This document shows, one piece after another, positions 1 through 7,081 of a stretch of 8,806 nucleotides of DNA. The stretch's first letter is position 1. Each line of letters starts with the position of its first letter. The notes under the pieces were generated by a model that searched no databases, was not told the origin of the DNA, and worked only from the letters and a program-made list of their open reading frames with translations. The translations under genes were made by a program, and so were the position numbers. The stretch lies in NCBI GenBank assembly GCA_937892015.1, contig CALAUY010000193.1, positions 1 through 8,806 of the forward strand. The letters run 5' to 3'. The stretch is from an uncultured Bacteroidales bacterium (GTDB taxonomy: Bacteria; Bacteroidota; Bacteroidia; Bacteroidales; Paludibacteraceae).

Positions 1-1694
1 ACCGAAGAGTCGGTGGTCGTCCAAACGATGGACGCATCGGTGGTGTTCAGCGGCAAGACGATGGCTGTAAGCGAGAACGTGTCGGCCACGTGCAGCGTCT
101 TCTCGCGGAGCGAGAGACTCACAGATTCGGCCATAATGGGACGAACCTGTACGACACACGTGTCCGATAGAGCAGTGCCGTCGAGCGTTGTGACTACGAC
201 CAGTGCCGTGCCCACTCGCAAGGCATGAACGCGACCGAGCGTGTCCAACGACAGAACGGCCGTGTCCGTGCAGCTCCACACGAACGATTTGTCGGTCGTC
301 TCCAGCGGCAAGACGGTGACTGAAAGCGTCATACTGTCGCCGAGGAGCATGTGGGAAGAATGCTCAGACAACGTGATAGAGGCTGCAAGCGTGGGCGGAA
401 CGACCGTATCCGCCACTTGGATGACGGTCGAAGCCGTCAGACCTGACCCGTCAATAGTAGCCACGGTGACCAATGCCGTTCCTGCTCCTACAGCGTGACA
501 AAAACCCGTTGCAGAAACAGTCACTAACGTTGTGTCGGACGAGGTCCAGACAACCGTTTTGTCGGTGGTGGAGGTCGGCAGGAGCGTGTATAGTAACTGC
601 AGACTGTCACCTACCGAGACGAGTGCCGAATCTTGCGCCATGGCCAGCGATGAGGCCAAAGTAGGAACAACCGTCACAGTTATCTGTTCCGTTACGCCGG
701 AACTGTCTTGAGCCGCAGCGGTGATAACATAACTACCCACCGAAACAGCCACACACGAACAGGTCGTTGCGTTCTGCGACACGATACGGATGCCCGACGC
801 GTCGGACGTGGTCCAAACAAGCGCTTTCGACGTGGCATCGTTCGGTAAGACTGTGGTGCTGAGGGAGAAACTATCGCCCGTATGGAGGCTATCTAAAGAC
901 AGTTGCGAGGTTGACTGAATCTGTATGCTTGAGACTAAGATGGGGTCACCCGTCACGGCGCACGTAGCGGACACTCCCGACCCATCGTTAGCAGAGACGG
1001 TGATAGTGGCCGTTCCGACGCCGATGATGGTGACTAATCCGTCCGTCACAGTCGCAACGGCAGCGTTAGAGGTTCGCCAACTGAGCGTCTTGTCCGTCGC
1101 GTTTTGGGGCAGAACGGTTGCCCAAAGTGTGGTGGTATCGCCCTTGATGCCGGTAATCTGTGTGTCGGAGAGAACGATACTCGTCACCGCAATGGGATTA
1201 CCCATCACGGTGCACGACGCACTGACGTTAGAGCCGTCAGCGGTTGTGGCCGTTATCGTTGCCATCCCCACGTTGAGGATAGTGACGAGACCATGCGCAT
1301 CGACAGTGGCCACCTCAGGATTAGAGGTCGTCCAACTGACACTTTGGTCAGTGGTGTTTGTCGGGACGAACGAAACCGTGAGGGTGACGGTGTCGCCTTG
1401 TACGCCGGAGAAGAGCCCTCTTGAGAGGGTGACTCCTGTAGCAAGGATAGGATGGACGGTGACGCTACAAGTGGCACTGAGGTTCGTGCCGTCTGTTGTA
1501 GAGGCCGTGATGACGGCCGTGCCGACCATGTTGGCCGTGACGACACCTTGCGCGTCAACAGACGCCACTGCGGGGTTAGAGGAGCTCCAACTGACCGTGT
1601 TGACGGCCACCGTTGTGGGCAGGATAGAGGCGACAAGCGTCGTTGTCTGTTCGGGGAAAAGTGAGAGTGTTGTCTCACTGAGGGTGATGGACGA
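1..1694 (-). repeat. Array of Ig-like (BIG2-type) domain repeats inside the leftmost gene
   Basis: Seven consecutive repeats of about 82-93 residues fill the visible C-terminal part of the protein: residues 323-404, 405-489, 490-573, 574-666, 667-756, 757-841 and 842 to the edge. Each starts with a short strand (SITLSE, GVTLSR, SIVLSD and similar). A core follows in the form LP-x-x-T-T-D-K-x-(V/L)-x-W-x-(S/T)-S, then a (V/A)-x-V-x-x-x-G-x-V-x-x-x-x-x-G-T-A-x-(I/V)-T segment and a D-G-(S/T) turn. The first three match the usual BIG2 pattern most closely. The fourth is divergent: its central GVVT segment is replaced by a sequence with CSC (634-636). The fifth and sixth are separated by a slightly longer linker (ADTVVPP). 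The repeats differ in sequence, so they are not the product of a very recent DNA duplication. Confidence 0.9.
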
Positions 1695-2660
1695 GGCTTT
1701 AGAGAAGACCTCGTACTCGTCTTCGGTCATGACGAAGAGGGTGTCCGCAGCCGAGGCGGGCACTTGGAGGTACGACTCGTTGGCGTTGAGGTAAGAGAGG
1801 CCGTTTTGGTTAGTGTAGCAGAGCTGACCGTCGGGTGAGACGGCAAGAGTGCGCATCGTGACAGGATTGAAGGCCGTGCGTGCGTCGTGCGAACGCTGTC
1901 GATTGGGGTTGTTGAAATATACGCCGCCCAGTTTATTGCCCGAAACAGTGGTTGTCACCGTGCCACCAATAGTCAGTTTGTTCTGCCATTGGTTGGGGGC
2001 ACTGCACTCGATGAACACGGGCGTAGAGGCAGGGATAGTGCCGGTCACTTCCGTAAGGATAGCGGCGTTGTTGTACACCCTTGAAATATAGTATATTTTC
2101 ATGCCCGCGCTCGCACACGTGATGGGAAAAGCGGCGTAGAAAGGCTTGTAGTACTTGTTCCCTGTCTGCAATGTGGGCAGCACGCCGAAATAGTTGGCGG
2201 CGTTGTCCACTTGGTTGATGAGCCATAGTCGGTACTCGCCATTACGGAGTGTTCCGAGAAAACCGAGATCGCGTGAACTGGTCTCATCGTCGTCGAGGTA
2301 CTTGCCTTCGGCATACACTTGGTACGAGCCATCGCTCTTCTGATACACATCCACGTAGTAGCCGATGATGTCATAGACGCCTGTTCCTTGTGCTTTGAGG
2401 TCGAACTTGCCGGTACTTACCTGATGTGCATAGATGATGCATGCGGGGTCGTGATGTATGCGTGCCGTATCTTTGTACAGCTCAATGGCACCCATATCTG
2501 CTGAAGCAGTAGATGCGTTGATACTTCCCGTGTTGTCGAGCACATAGATATAGCGGGAAGTTTTCTTATTGTGTACACGGTAGTAGCCGTCTCCCACGTA
2601 CTGCGCCAAAGCAGCCAACGAGCAGGCAACCACGAGAATAGTGGCAAAGATACGTTTCAT
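1..2660 (-). CDS. Secreted protein with tandem Ig-like (BIG2-type) repeats, 3' end outside the window
   Basis: The frame is open from an ATG at 2660 to the left edge, giving 886 residues with no stop; the C-terminus is missing. Residues 1-20 (MKRIFATILVVACSLAALAQ) form a signal peptide with a likely cut after ALA, which fixes the start. Residues 21-322 form an N-terminal domain opening with GYYRVHNKKTSRYIYVLDN, somewhat like beta-trefoil or ricin-type repeats. It also contains TPVFIECSAPN, GGVYFNN and FNPVTMRTL, a pattern I recognise from Bacteroidales secreted proteins of unnamed function. From residue 323 come six full Ig-like repeats and the start of a seventh. Such repeats usually act as rigid spacers in adhesins or surface proteins. 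A C-terminal sorting domain for type IX secretion or a binding domain may lie beyond the edge; none is visible. The gene follows the OmpA-family gene by 84 bp, with a strong hairpin in the gap and no clear promoter of its own. The precise function is unknown. Confidence 0.93.
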   Translation of the reverse strand, partial: MKRIFATILVVACSLAALAQYVGDGYYRVHNKKTSRYIYVLDNTGSINASTASADMGAIELYKDTARIHHDPACIIYAHQVSTGKFDLKAQGTGVYDIIGYYVDVYQKSDGSYQVYAEGKYLDDDETSSRDLGFLGTLRNGEYRLWLINQVDNAANYFGVLPTLQTGNKYYKPFYAAFPITCASAGMKIYYISRVYNNAAILTEVTGTIPASTPVFIECSAPNQWQNKLTIGGTVTTTVSGNKLGGVYFNNPNRQRSHDARTAFNPVTMRTLAVSPDGQLCYTNQNGLSYLNANESYLQVPASAADTLFVMTEDEYEVFSKASSITLSETTLSLFPEQTTTLVASILPTTVAVNTVSWSSSNPAVASVDAQGVVTANMVGTAVITASTTDGTNLSATCSVTVHPILATGVTLSRGLFSGVQGDTVTLTVSFVPTNTTDQSVSWTTSNPEVATVDAHGLVTILNVGMATITATTADGSNVSASCTVMGNPIAVTSIVLSDTQITGIKGDTTTLWATVLPQNATDKTLSWRTSNAAVATVTDGLVTIIGVGTATITVSANDGSGVSATCAVTGDPILVSSIQIQSTSQLSLDSLHTGDSFSLSTTVLPNDATSKALVWTTSDASGIRIVSQNATTCSCVAVSVGSYVITAAAQDSSGVTEQITVTVVPTLASSLAMAQDSALVSVGDSLQLLYTLLPTSTTDKTVVWTSSDTTLVTVSATGFCHAVGAGTALVTVATIDGSGLTASTVIQVADTVVPPTLAASITLSEHSSHMLLGDSMTLSVTVLPLETTDKSFVWSCTDTAVLSLDTLGRVHALRVGTALVVVTTLDGTALSDTCVVQVRPIMAESVSLSLREKTLHVADTFSLTAIVLPLNTTDASIVWTTTDSS

Positions 2661-2679
2661 GCTTAGTTGTTCAAACGGG

Positions 2680-2715
2680 AAAGAAAGCCCATCCCTGCGG
2701 GGACGGACTTTCTTT
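2680..2715 (-). terminator. Hairpin terminator or attenuator between the OmpA-family gene and the Ig-repeat gene
   Basis: Two 16-nt arms (2680-2695 and 2700-2715) flank a 4-nt loop. Read on the minus strand, all 16 positions pair, 14 as Watson-Crick pairs and two as G-U. On the plus strand these two become A-C mismatches, so the structure is best formed in minus-strand RNA. The 3' arm ends CTTTCTTT, a broken and short T-tract. The hairpin starts 29 bp after the stop codon at 2745, as expected for a terminator of the OmpA-family gene. It also ends 19 bp before the next start codon, so it may be a partial terminator or a leader structure that lowers expression of the downstream gene. Confidence 0.72.
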
Positions 2716-2744
2716 TATGTAATACATTGATTGTCAGTATCGTC

Positions 2745-3965
2745 TTATTCAACCACACAGATACTTACGCGGTTCAACATCGGGTTATCGTCTTTGCCGT
2801 TGTACGGCTGTTCGGTGTCGCCCATACCTTTAGCGGTGATGCGATTAGCCTCGATACCCTGGTTGAGGAGGTACTTCTTAACCACTTCGGCACGTTTCTC
2901 CGAGATGGTCTTGTTGAACTTAGCCGTACCCGTGGCCTTGTCGGCATAACCGGTGATAACCACTTTCGACTCGGGGTATTTCTTCATGAAGCTAACAATC
3001 TGACGGAGCTTAACAGCCTCAGTGACAGACACTTTATCCGACGAGATGGGGAAGAAAATCTCCGTGCGGAGCGAGTCGGTCATGGCGAGTAGCGCGGTGG
3101 CGTTGCCTGACTTCTGCGCAGCAGAAACGATGGCGAGGGTGTCAATCTCGGGCTCTGTCTCTACGTAAATCGTATCCTTCTGAATGACGGTGTCCGGTTG
3201 CTGTTTGCATGGCAACAGGTCGTCTTTCTTCACTTGTTTTTCGTTGTACGTACCGCCGAAGTTGTACTTGGCCGTTACGAGTGCGTTGATGTACCAGTCG
3301 GGGTTGTTGGCGTACTTGGAGTTGTACTTATCCATCAGGAAGTTAGCACTACCCTCAAGTCCCAAGCGGAACTTATCGGTGATGCGGAAATCGCAGAACA
3401 AGCCTACTTTCCCGAGCGGGCTGGCCTTGAAGCCTTCCCAGTAGGTGCGGTCAACCATCACGGTGTTGCCCAGTCCTTCTTTCTCGTTATTCAGTTCCGT
3501 TCTTGCTTGCGTTGCCTCATCGTTGTGGAAGAACAGGTTCGCACCTACACCGGCCAACAGACCGAAGTTGACGATACGGTTGTACTTGTATCCGCCAATG
3601 AGGTTAGTCAGGTCCATCGTCACGTCCAAAGTAGGAGCCACATAGTACCATCTCCACTTTTTGGGATTAACTCCTTCGGCAAGGTACGCATCGCTGGGCT
3701 GATAAGCTGCGCGGCTCTGCCAGCCGTTGACAGCAAGACGCAGTCCCCAAACCGGCGTGAACTCATATCCTGCTGCTATCTGTGCGTTCATGTACGAAAG
3801 CGCCAGAGCGTCAGAAGTCTCACCAATGGTATATTGATAACCAAAAGCGCCATGAATATACCAATGGGGGCGGAACTCATATAGTGTGGTGTCCCGGTCC
3901 TGAGCGGAGATGCCCATAAGCACTCCGCAGAGGATGACAGTCATCAAAAATAATCTACGTTTCAT
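2745..3965 (-). CDS. OmpA-family outer-membrane protein with C-terminal peptidoglycan-binding domain
   Basis: This is a 406-residue protein. Residues 1-22 (MKRRLFLMTVILCGVLMGIS followed by AQ) form a signal peptide, supporting the ATG at 3965. Residues about 30-240 carry alternating hydrophobic strands with aromatic ends (YIHGAFGYQYTIG, NFGLLAGVGANLFF, KVGLFCDFRITDKFRLGLEG), as in an outer-membrane beta-barrel. A linker at 241-300 rich in D, T, E and K follows. Residues 303-405 are an OmpA-like domain: EIFFPISSDKVS, VVITGYADKATGT and FNKTISEKRAEVV. Asp342 and Arg358 sit where the family binds the diaminopimelate of peptidoglycan. By family knowledge the protein spans the outer membrane and tethers it to the cell wall. 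It starts 42 bp after the coiled-coil lipoprotein gene, a gap with no clear promoter, so the two are probably co-transcribed. Confidence 0.93.
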   Translation of the reverse strand: MKRRLFLMTVILCGVLMGISAQDRDTTLYEFRPHWYIHGAFGYQYTIGETSDALALSYMNAQIAAGYEFTPVWGLRLAVNGWQSRAAYQPSDAYLAEGVNPKKWRWYYVAPTLDVTMDLTNLIGGYKYNRIVNFGLLAGVGANLFFHNDEATQARTELNNEKEGLGNTVMVDRTYWEGFKASPLGKVGLFCDFRITDKFRLGLEGSANFLMDKYNSKYANNPDWYINALVTAKYNFGGTYNEKQVKKDDLLPCKQQPDTVIQKDTIYVETEPEIDTLAIVSAAQKSGNATALLAMTDSLRTEIFFPISSDKVSVTEAVKLRQIVSFMKKYPESKVVITGYADKATGTAKFNKTISEKRAEVVKKYLLNQGIEANRITAKGMGDTEQPYNGKDDNPMLNRVSICVVE

Positions 3966-4007
3966 ATAGTTGATTTGCTTTTATTCGTTAAACGTTCCGT
4001 ATTCAGA

Positions 4008-6977
4008 TTACTTAACAGTCACGTAGTATTTACGCTGCGAGATCTTGCCCGAATAGTCGAGAGCAGAGTAGAAGATCTCGTACGTGTAACCTGCCTGACC
4101 CACAAAAGCAACGCCATATCGGCCACCGTCCATCACTTCGTTGAAGTTCGGACGAGAGTTGGCTGCATTGAGTGCAGAGAGGCATGCCGCATCGTCTTGT
4201 GCAGAAGCAGCACCCTTGTAAACGTTGGTCACGGCAATGAATTTCTTGTAAGCAGGAGCGGCGATTTCAGCGTTGTAAGAGGTAGGATAGAGCACAATGG
4301 CACCCGAACCTCTGAAGACTGACGGAACAGCTTTGGAGGTACTCATCAAGTGGAACTTATTGTCAGCCCCCTCGTACGCGAGTACAGTCTGCAAGAACTT
4401 GTTCGGATTGTCAAGCACCTTGTTGTTCACGCGGTTGATAAGACTGTTCATCTTGTTGATGAACTTGTTGAGCTTGTTGAGATATCCGTTGAACTTGTTC
4501 ATCACCTTATCTTTGGCGTCGTCAACAACTTTCTGAATCTGGGTGTTGAGTTGGCCCTCGATATCAGAAGCGAAGTTCTGTACCTGCGTATTGATTTCAG
4601 TAATCAGGGTGTTCACCTGACCATCGATTGCCGCGTTGATACTGTCGTTCCACTGACCTGTAACGGCAGCGAATCGTCTGTTCAGGTAAGCCTCTAATGA
4701 GTCGAGTTCTACATAGATAGTCTCGTTCTGTTGGGTGATGTCAGCAGGGTCGTTTGAAATCTTGAACGCATCCAAATCCGGCATAGAAACCACTGCATAC
4801 AGTGCCACTTCGTCGAAGTTAATGGTGATCGGGTCGAGGGTGATATGCGTATTCGCATTGCCGAGGTTGAAGTTGACATTGAAATGGATGTTCGACAGGT
4901 CGATGGTGAAATCGCTGAGGTCGCTCAACGGGCTGATAGTCGGCAGTTTCTTCATGCTGTGGTCTTTGAAGAACGCATACGATAGCGGTTTAACAGCCGT
5001 TGCAGCCACTTCGGCAGAAGAGTAAACGCTGTGGTCGCCGAGCGAGTCGGTCCAAGCCGCCTTGACAGCGTAGCGCGGCATGAGTCCGTTAATCTGCTGA
5101 TAGAGCCCATACGCTAGTTCGCCGAGGCTCGACCCTGAAAGGCCGGTAGCCGCTTCACGTGCGCTCTTGTCCTTGATGTTCGTGTTATAGAAATCTTTCA
5201 CAGCCTGTTTGAGTTCGGGGTCGAGACTAATCTTCGCCACATTGATACCATCTTCGTCGAGCATAGCAGCAGCCTCGTAGAAACCATTGTTGGAATGGCC
5301 GTTCACAGATGCTCTGTTGGTTGGTCCGGTGTAACCGAACGTGAGCACTTCGGTTGACGGTTTAATCGTGTCGAGTCGGATACCGGCTTCACCGTCAGCG
5401 GTGTTCACGAGAGAGAAGGTTGCGTCCGTCAGGTCAGCCGAAGAGGGGTTGACGTTGAAGTAAAGTTTACCGGCATTAGCGCCTTCAGCAATGAACGTGG
5501 TGCCACCGGCAACGCTCCAAGAATCTACAGTACCGCCGAGGATGGCAGCGTCGTCATCGGTAAGAGCGTACTGCTCATACACGAGGTCGGCAGTGCTGAC
5601 GGTCGGGAAGTAAGTGATATGCTCGTTGTGGCCATAGTACGCAATGAGCATGTTGCTCTGAACGCCGAACGGCAGTGCGAAGTAGCCAAAGACAGGGTTG
5701 TAGGTGCCTTGCACAACCACGCCGTAAATCTGTTTCGAGAACACGTCGTTCACGGTAGCTGTGAGGGCGTCAATCTTACGTGTGTTCTCCTCCACCTGTG
5801 CCTTGACGGTTGCTACTTCAGCCTGCAGGGCAACGAGAGAGTCGTTGAGTAGCTGAACAGAGTCGCGAACGATAGGCAGGATGGTCTCCAACGTGGTGAT
5901 ACGTGCATCGAACGTGTTGAGGGTATCCATCACGATGTCGTGGAGGCTGTCGGCGTAATGAAGAGCTTTGTCGTAAAGGCTGTCGGCATGAGCTTTCACT
6001 GCATTCACCTCAGCATGGGTGGCAAAGTCGAGGATGGCAATCTTGATGCTGTCAATCTGACGATGCAGCTCCGTATCTTCGGCTTGGAGGTTCGTTATAT
6101 CTTGCTGAATGAGCGTGTATGCCTGCTCAAGAGCATCGATACGGATGCTGTCACGAACGGCCAGTGCGTATGCAGCTGCGGCAGAGTCTATAGCAACAGT
6201 AATCTGTCCTTCCAGCGTGGTAACGCGGCCATCGAGTGCGGTGATATTGTTCTCGGCGGTAGTCATGCGTCCTGCCAAACCATCCACTGTGGCTTGGATA
6301 GCATCGAGAACAGCGCGATGGTCGGCAATCGAATCGCCGAGCGCGTCGATGAGTGCGCTGTCTTGACGAGCCAACGTAAGAGCGGCATTTGCGGTGTTCC
6401 ATGCGAGGATTACCGAGTCGTGCAGGTTAGCATAGAGGGTATAGAGGTCACCTACCTTCCATTTGAGGGTATCAACATCATGGCGGAGTCCTTTAATATC
6501 CGTTCTGTGTGCATTGATGCTGTCGTTGACGGCGCTCACTGCATTCGTCAACGTGGTAATGGCGTTGTTGAACGTAATCAGGGTCACGTAGTTGTTCAGC
6601 GTCGTGTCAACAAAATTCTGAACGTTGTTGATGGTCCAATAGCTTGCGAGGGTGTCGCCCACGAAAGTCTTACCATCGTTGATAGTCCAGTAGTTCACTA
6701 AAGAGTCGTGAATGATAGCGGCCACTTGGTCGGCAGTCTTAATCTCGCAGTCACAAGAATGCATGTTGGCAAGCGTGTTCACTTGGTTCTGCAAGTCAGC
6801 AATCTGATCTTTGAGTGAATCGGTGGTTGCTGTAAGTTCCTCTTCGAGATTCGTGTTTTCGTTTGTGAGTTCGGCAACGCGGTCACCAATCTCATCATTA
6901 CAAGCAGAGAAACCCAACATCATGACAGCTGCAAACGCAACTGCCAGAACGTGTGTGAATTTGAATAGATGTTTCAT
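4008..6977 (-). CDS. Large coiled-coil lipoprotein of unknown function
   Basis: This is a 989-residue protein. Residues 1-25 are a lipoprotein signal peptide ending in a lipobox (LGFSAC), with Cys26 as the lipidation site; the following NDEIGD is acidic, as in the surface-export signals known for Bacteroidota lipoproteins. Residues 30-70 are a clear coiled coil (heptads in VAELTNENTNLEEELTA). Residues 80-415 continue as a long helical stalk with repeated xDS(L/I/V) units and a 17-residue duplication (YWTIN at 96-100 and 113-117). Residues 416-755 look globular and beta-rich. Residues 757-860 are a second helical segment rich in N and K (LNKLNKFINKMNSLINRVNN). Residues 865-989 form a C-terminal domain with LYPTSYNAEIAAPAYKKF. 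The layout suggests a fibre on the outer membrane. Related proteins may be annotated as having a PL29-lyase-like N-terminal domain, but I see no catalytic motif and assign no enzyme activity. The ATG at 6977 has an A-rich leader. Confidence 0.9.
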   Translation of the reverse strand: MKHLFKFTHVLAVAFAAVMMLGFSACNDEIGDRVAELTNENTNLEEELTATTDSLKDQIADLQNQVNTLANMHSCDCEIKTADQVAAIIHDSLVNYWTINDGKTFVGDTLASYWTINNVQNFVDTTLNNYVTLITFNNAITTLTNAVSAVNDSINAHRTDIKGLRHDVDTLKWKVGDLYTLYANLHDSVILAWNTANAALTLARQDSALIDALGDSIADHRAVLDAIQATVDGLAGRMTTAENNITALDGRVTTLEGQITVAIDSAAAAYALAVRDSIRIDALEQAYTLIQQDITNLQAEDTELHRQIDSIKIAILDFATHAEVNAVKAHADSLYDKALHYADSLHDIVMDTLNTFDARITTLETILPIVRDSVQLLNDSLVALQAEVATVKAQVEENTRKIDALTATVNDVFSKQIYGVVVQGTYNPVFGYFALPFGVQSNMLIAYYGHNEHITYFPTVSTADLVYEQYALTDDDAAILGGTVDSWSVAGGTTFIAEGANAGKLYFNVNPSSADLTDATFSLVNTADGEAGIRLDTIKPSTEVLTFGYTGPTNRASVNGHSNNGFYEAAAMLDEDGINVAKISLDPELKQAVKDFYNTNIKDKSAREAATGLSGSSLGELAYGLYQQINGLMPRYAVKAAWTDSLGDHSVYSSAEVAATAVKPLSYAFFKDHSMKKLPTISPLSDLSDFTIDLSNIHFNVNFNLGNANTHITLDPITINFDEVALYAVVSMPDLDAFKISNDPADITQQNETIYVELDSLEAYLNRRFAAVTGQWNDSINAAIDGQVNTLITEINTQVQNFASDIEGQLNTQIQKVVDDAKDKVMNKFNGYLNKLNKFINKMNSLINRVNNKVLDNPNKFLQTVLAYEGADNKFHLMSTSKAVPSVFRGSGAIVLYPTSYNAEIAAPAYKKFIAVTNVYKGAASAQDDAACLSALNAANSRPNFNEVMDGGRYGVAFVGQAGYTYEIFYSALDYSGKISQRKYYVTVK

Positions 6978-7025
6978 CTTTTTTTTGTTATTGATTAAGT
7001 TAATATTTTGTGCGTATCAAACGTC

Positions 7026-7081
7026 TTGTTTTGTTCGTATGTGGTGTTTTGTGTTTGTTTTGTTCGTATGTGGTGTTTTGT
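7026..7081. repeat. Perfect 27-bp direct repeat with 29-bp period
   Basis: Positions 7026-7052 and 7055-7081 are identical over 27 bp, separated by GT. Each copy contains TTCGTATGTGGTGTTTTGT. The second copy abuts the stop codon of the barrel-protein gene (TAA on the minus strand at 7084-7082). The pair takes up over half of the 104-bp gap before the lipoprotein gene. No hairpin or terminator is evident inside it. The perfect identity implies a recent tandem duplication. Confidence 0.95.

Noticed and set aside
925..1794. A 289-residue plus-strand open frame
   Set aside because: It lies wholly antisense to the Ig-repeat gene, whose minus-strand reading gives a signal peptide and regular domains. 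The open frame follows from the codon bias of the repeats.
2663..2692. Nine-codon frame MGFLSRLNN just before the Ig-repeat gene, as a possible leader peptide
   Set aside because: Its ATG lies inside the hairpin stem, it has no ribosome binding site and it is short enough to occur by chance.
3198..3884. A 228-residue plus-strand open frame
   Set aside because: It is antisense to the OmpA-family gene, which has clear domain and motif support. The plus-strand product has no recognisable signal peptide or motif.
5940..6701. A 253-residue plus-strand open frame
   Set aside because: It is antisense to the coiled-coil lipoprotein and is explained by the repetitive composition of the stalk.
6994..7004. 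ATTAAGTTAAT inverted repeat upstream of the lipoprotein gene as an operator
   Set aside because: The arms are only 5 bp of A and T in an AT-rich leader, which is expected by chance, and no matching promoter was found beside it.
7026..7081. The 27-bp direct repeat as a mini CRISPR array
   Set aside because: There are only two copies with a 2-bp gap and no spacer; this is a tandem duplication.
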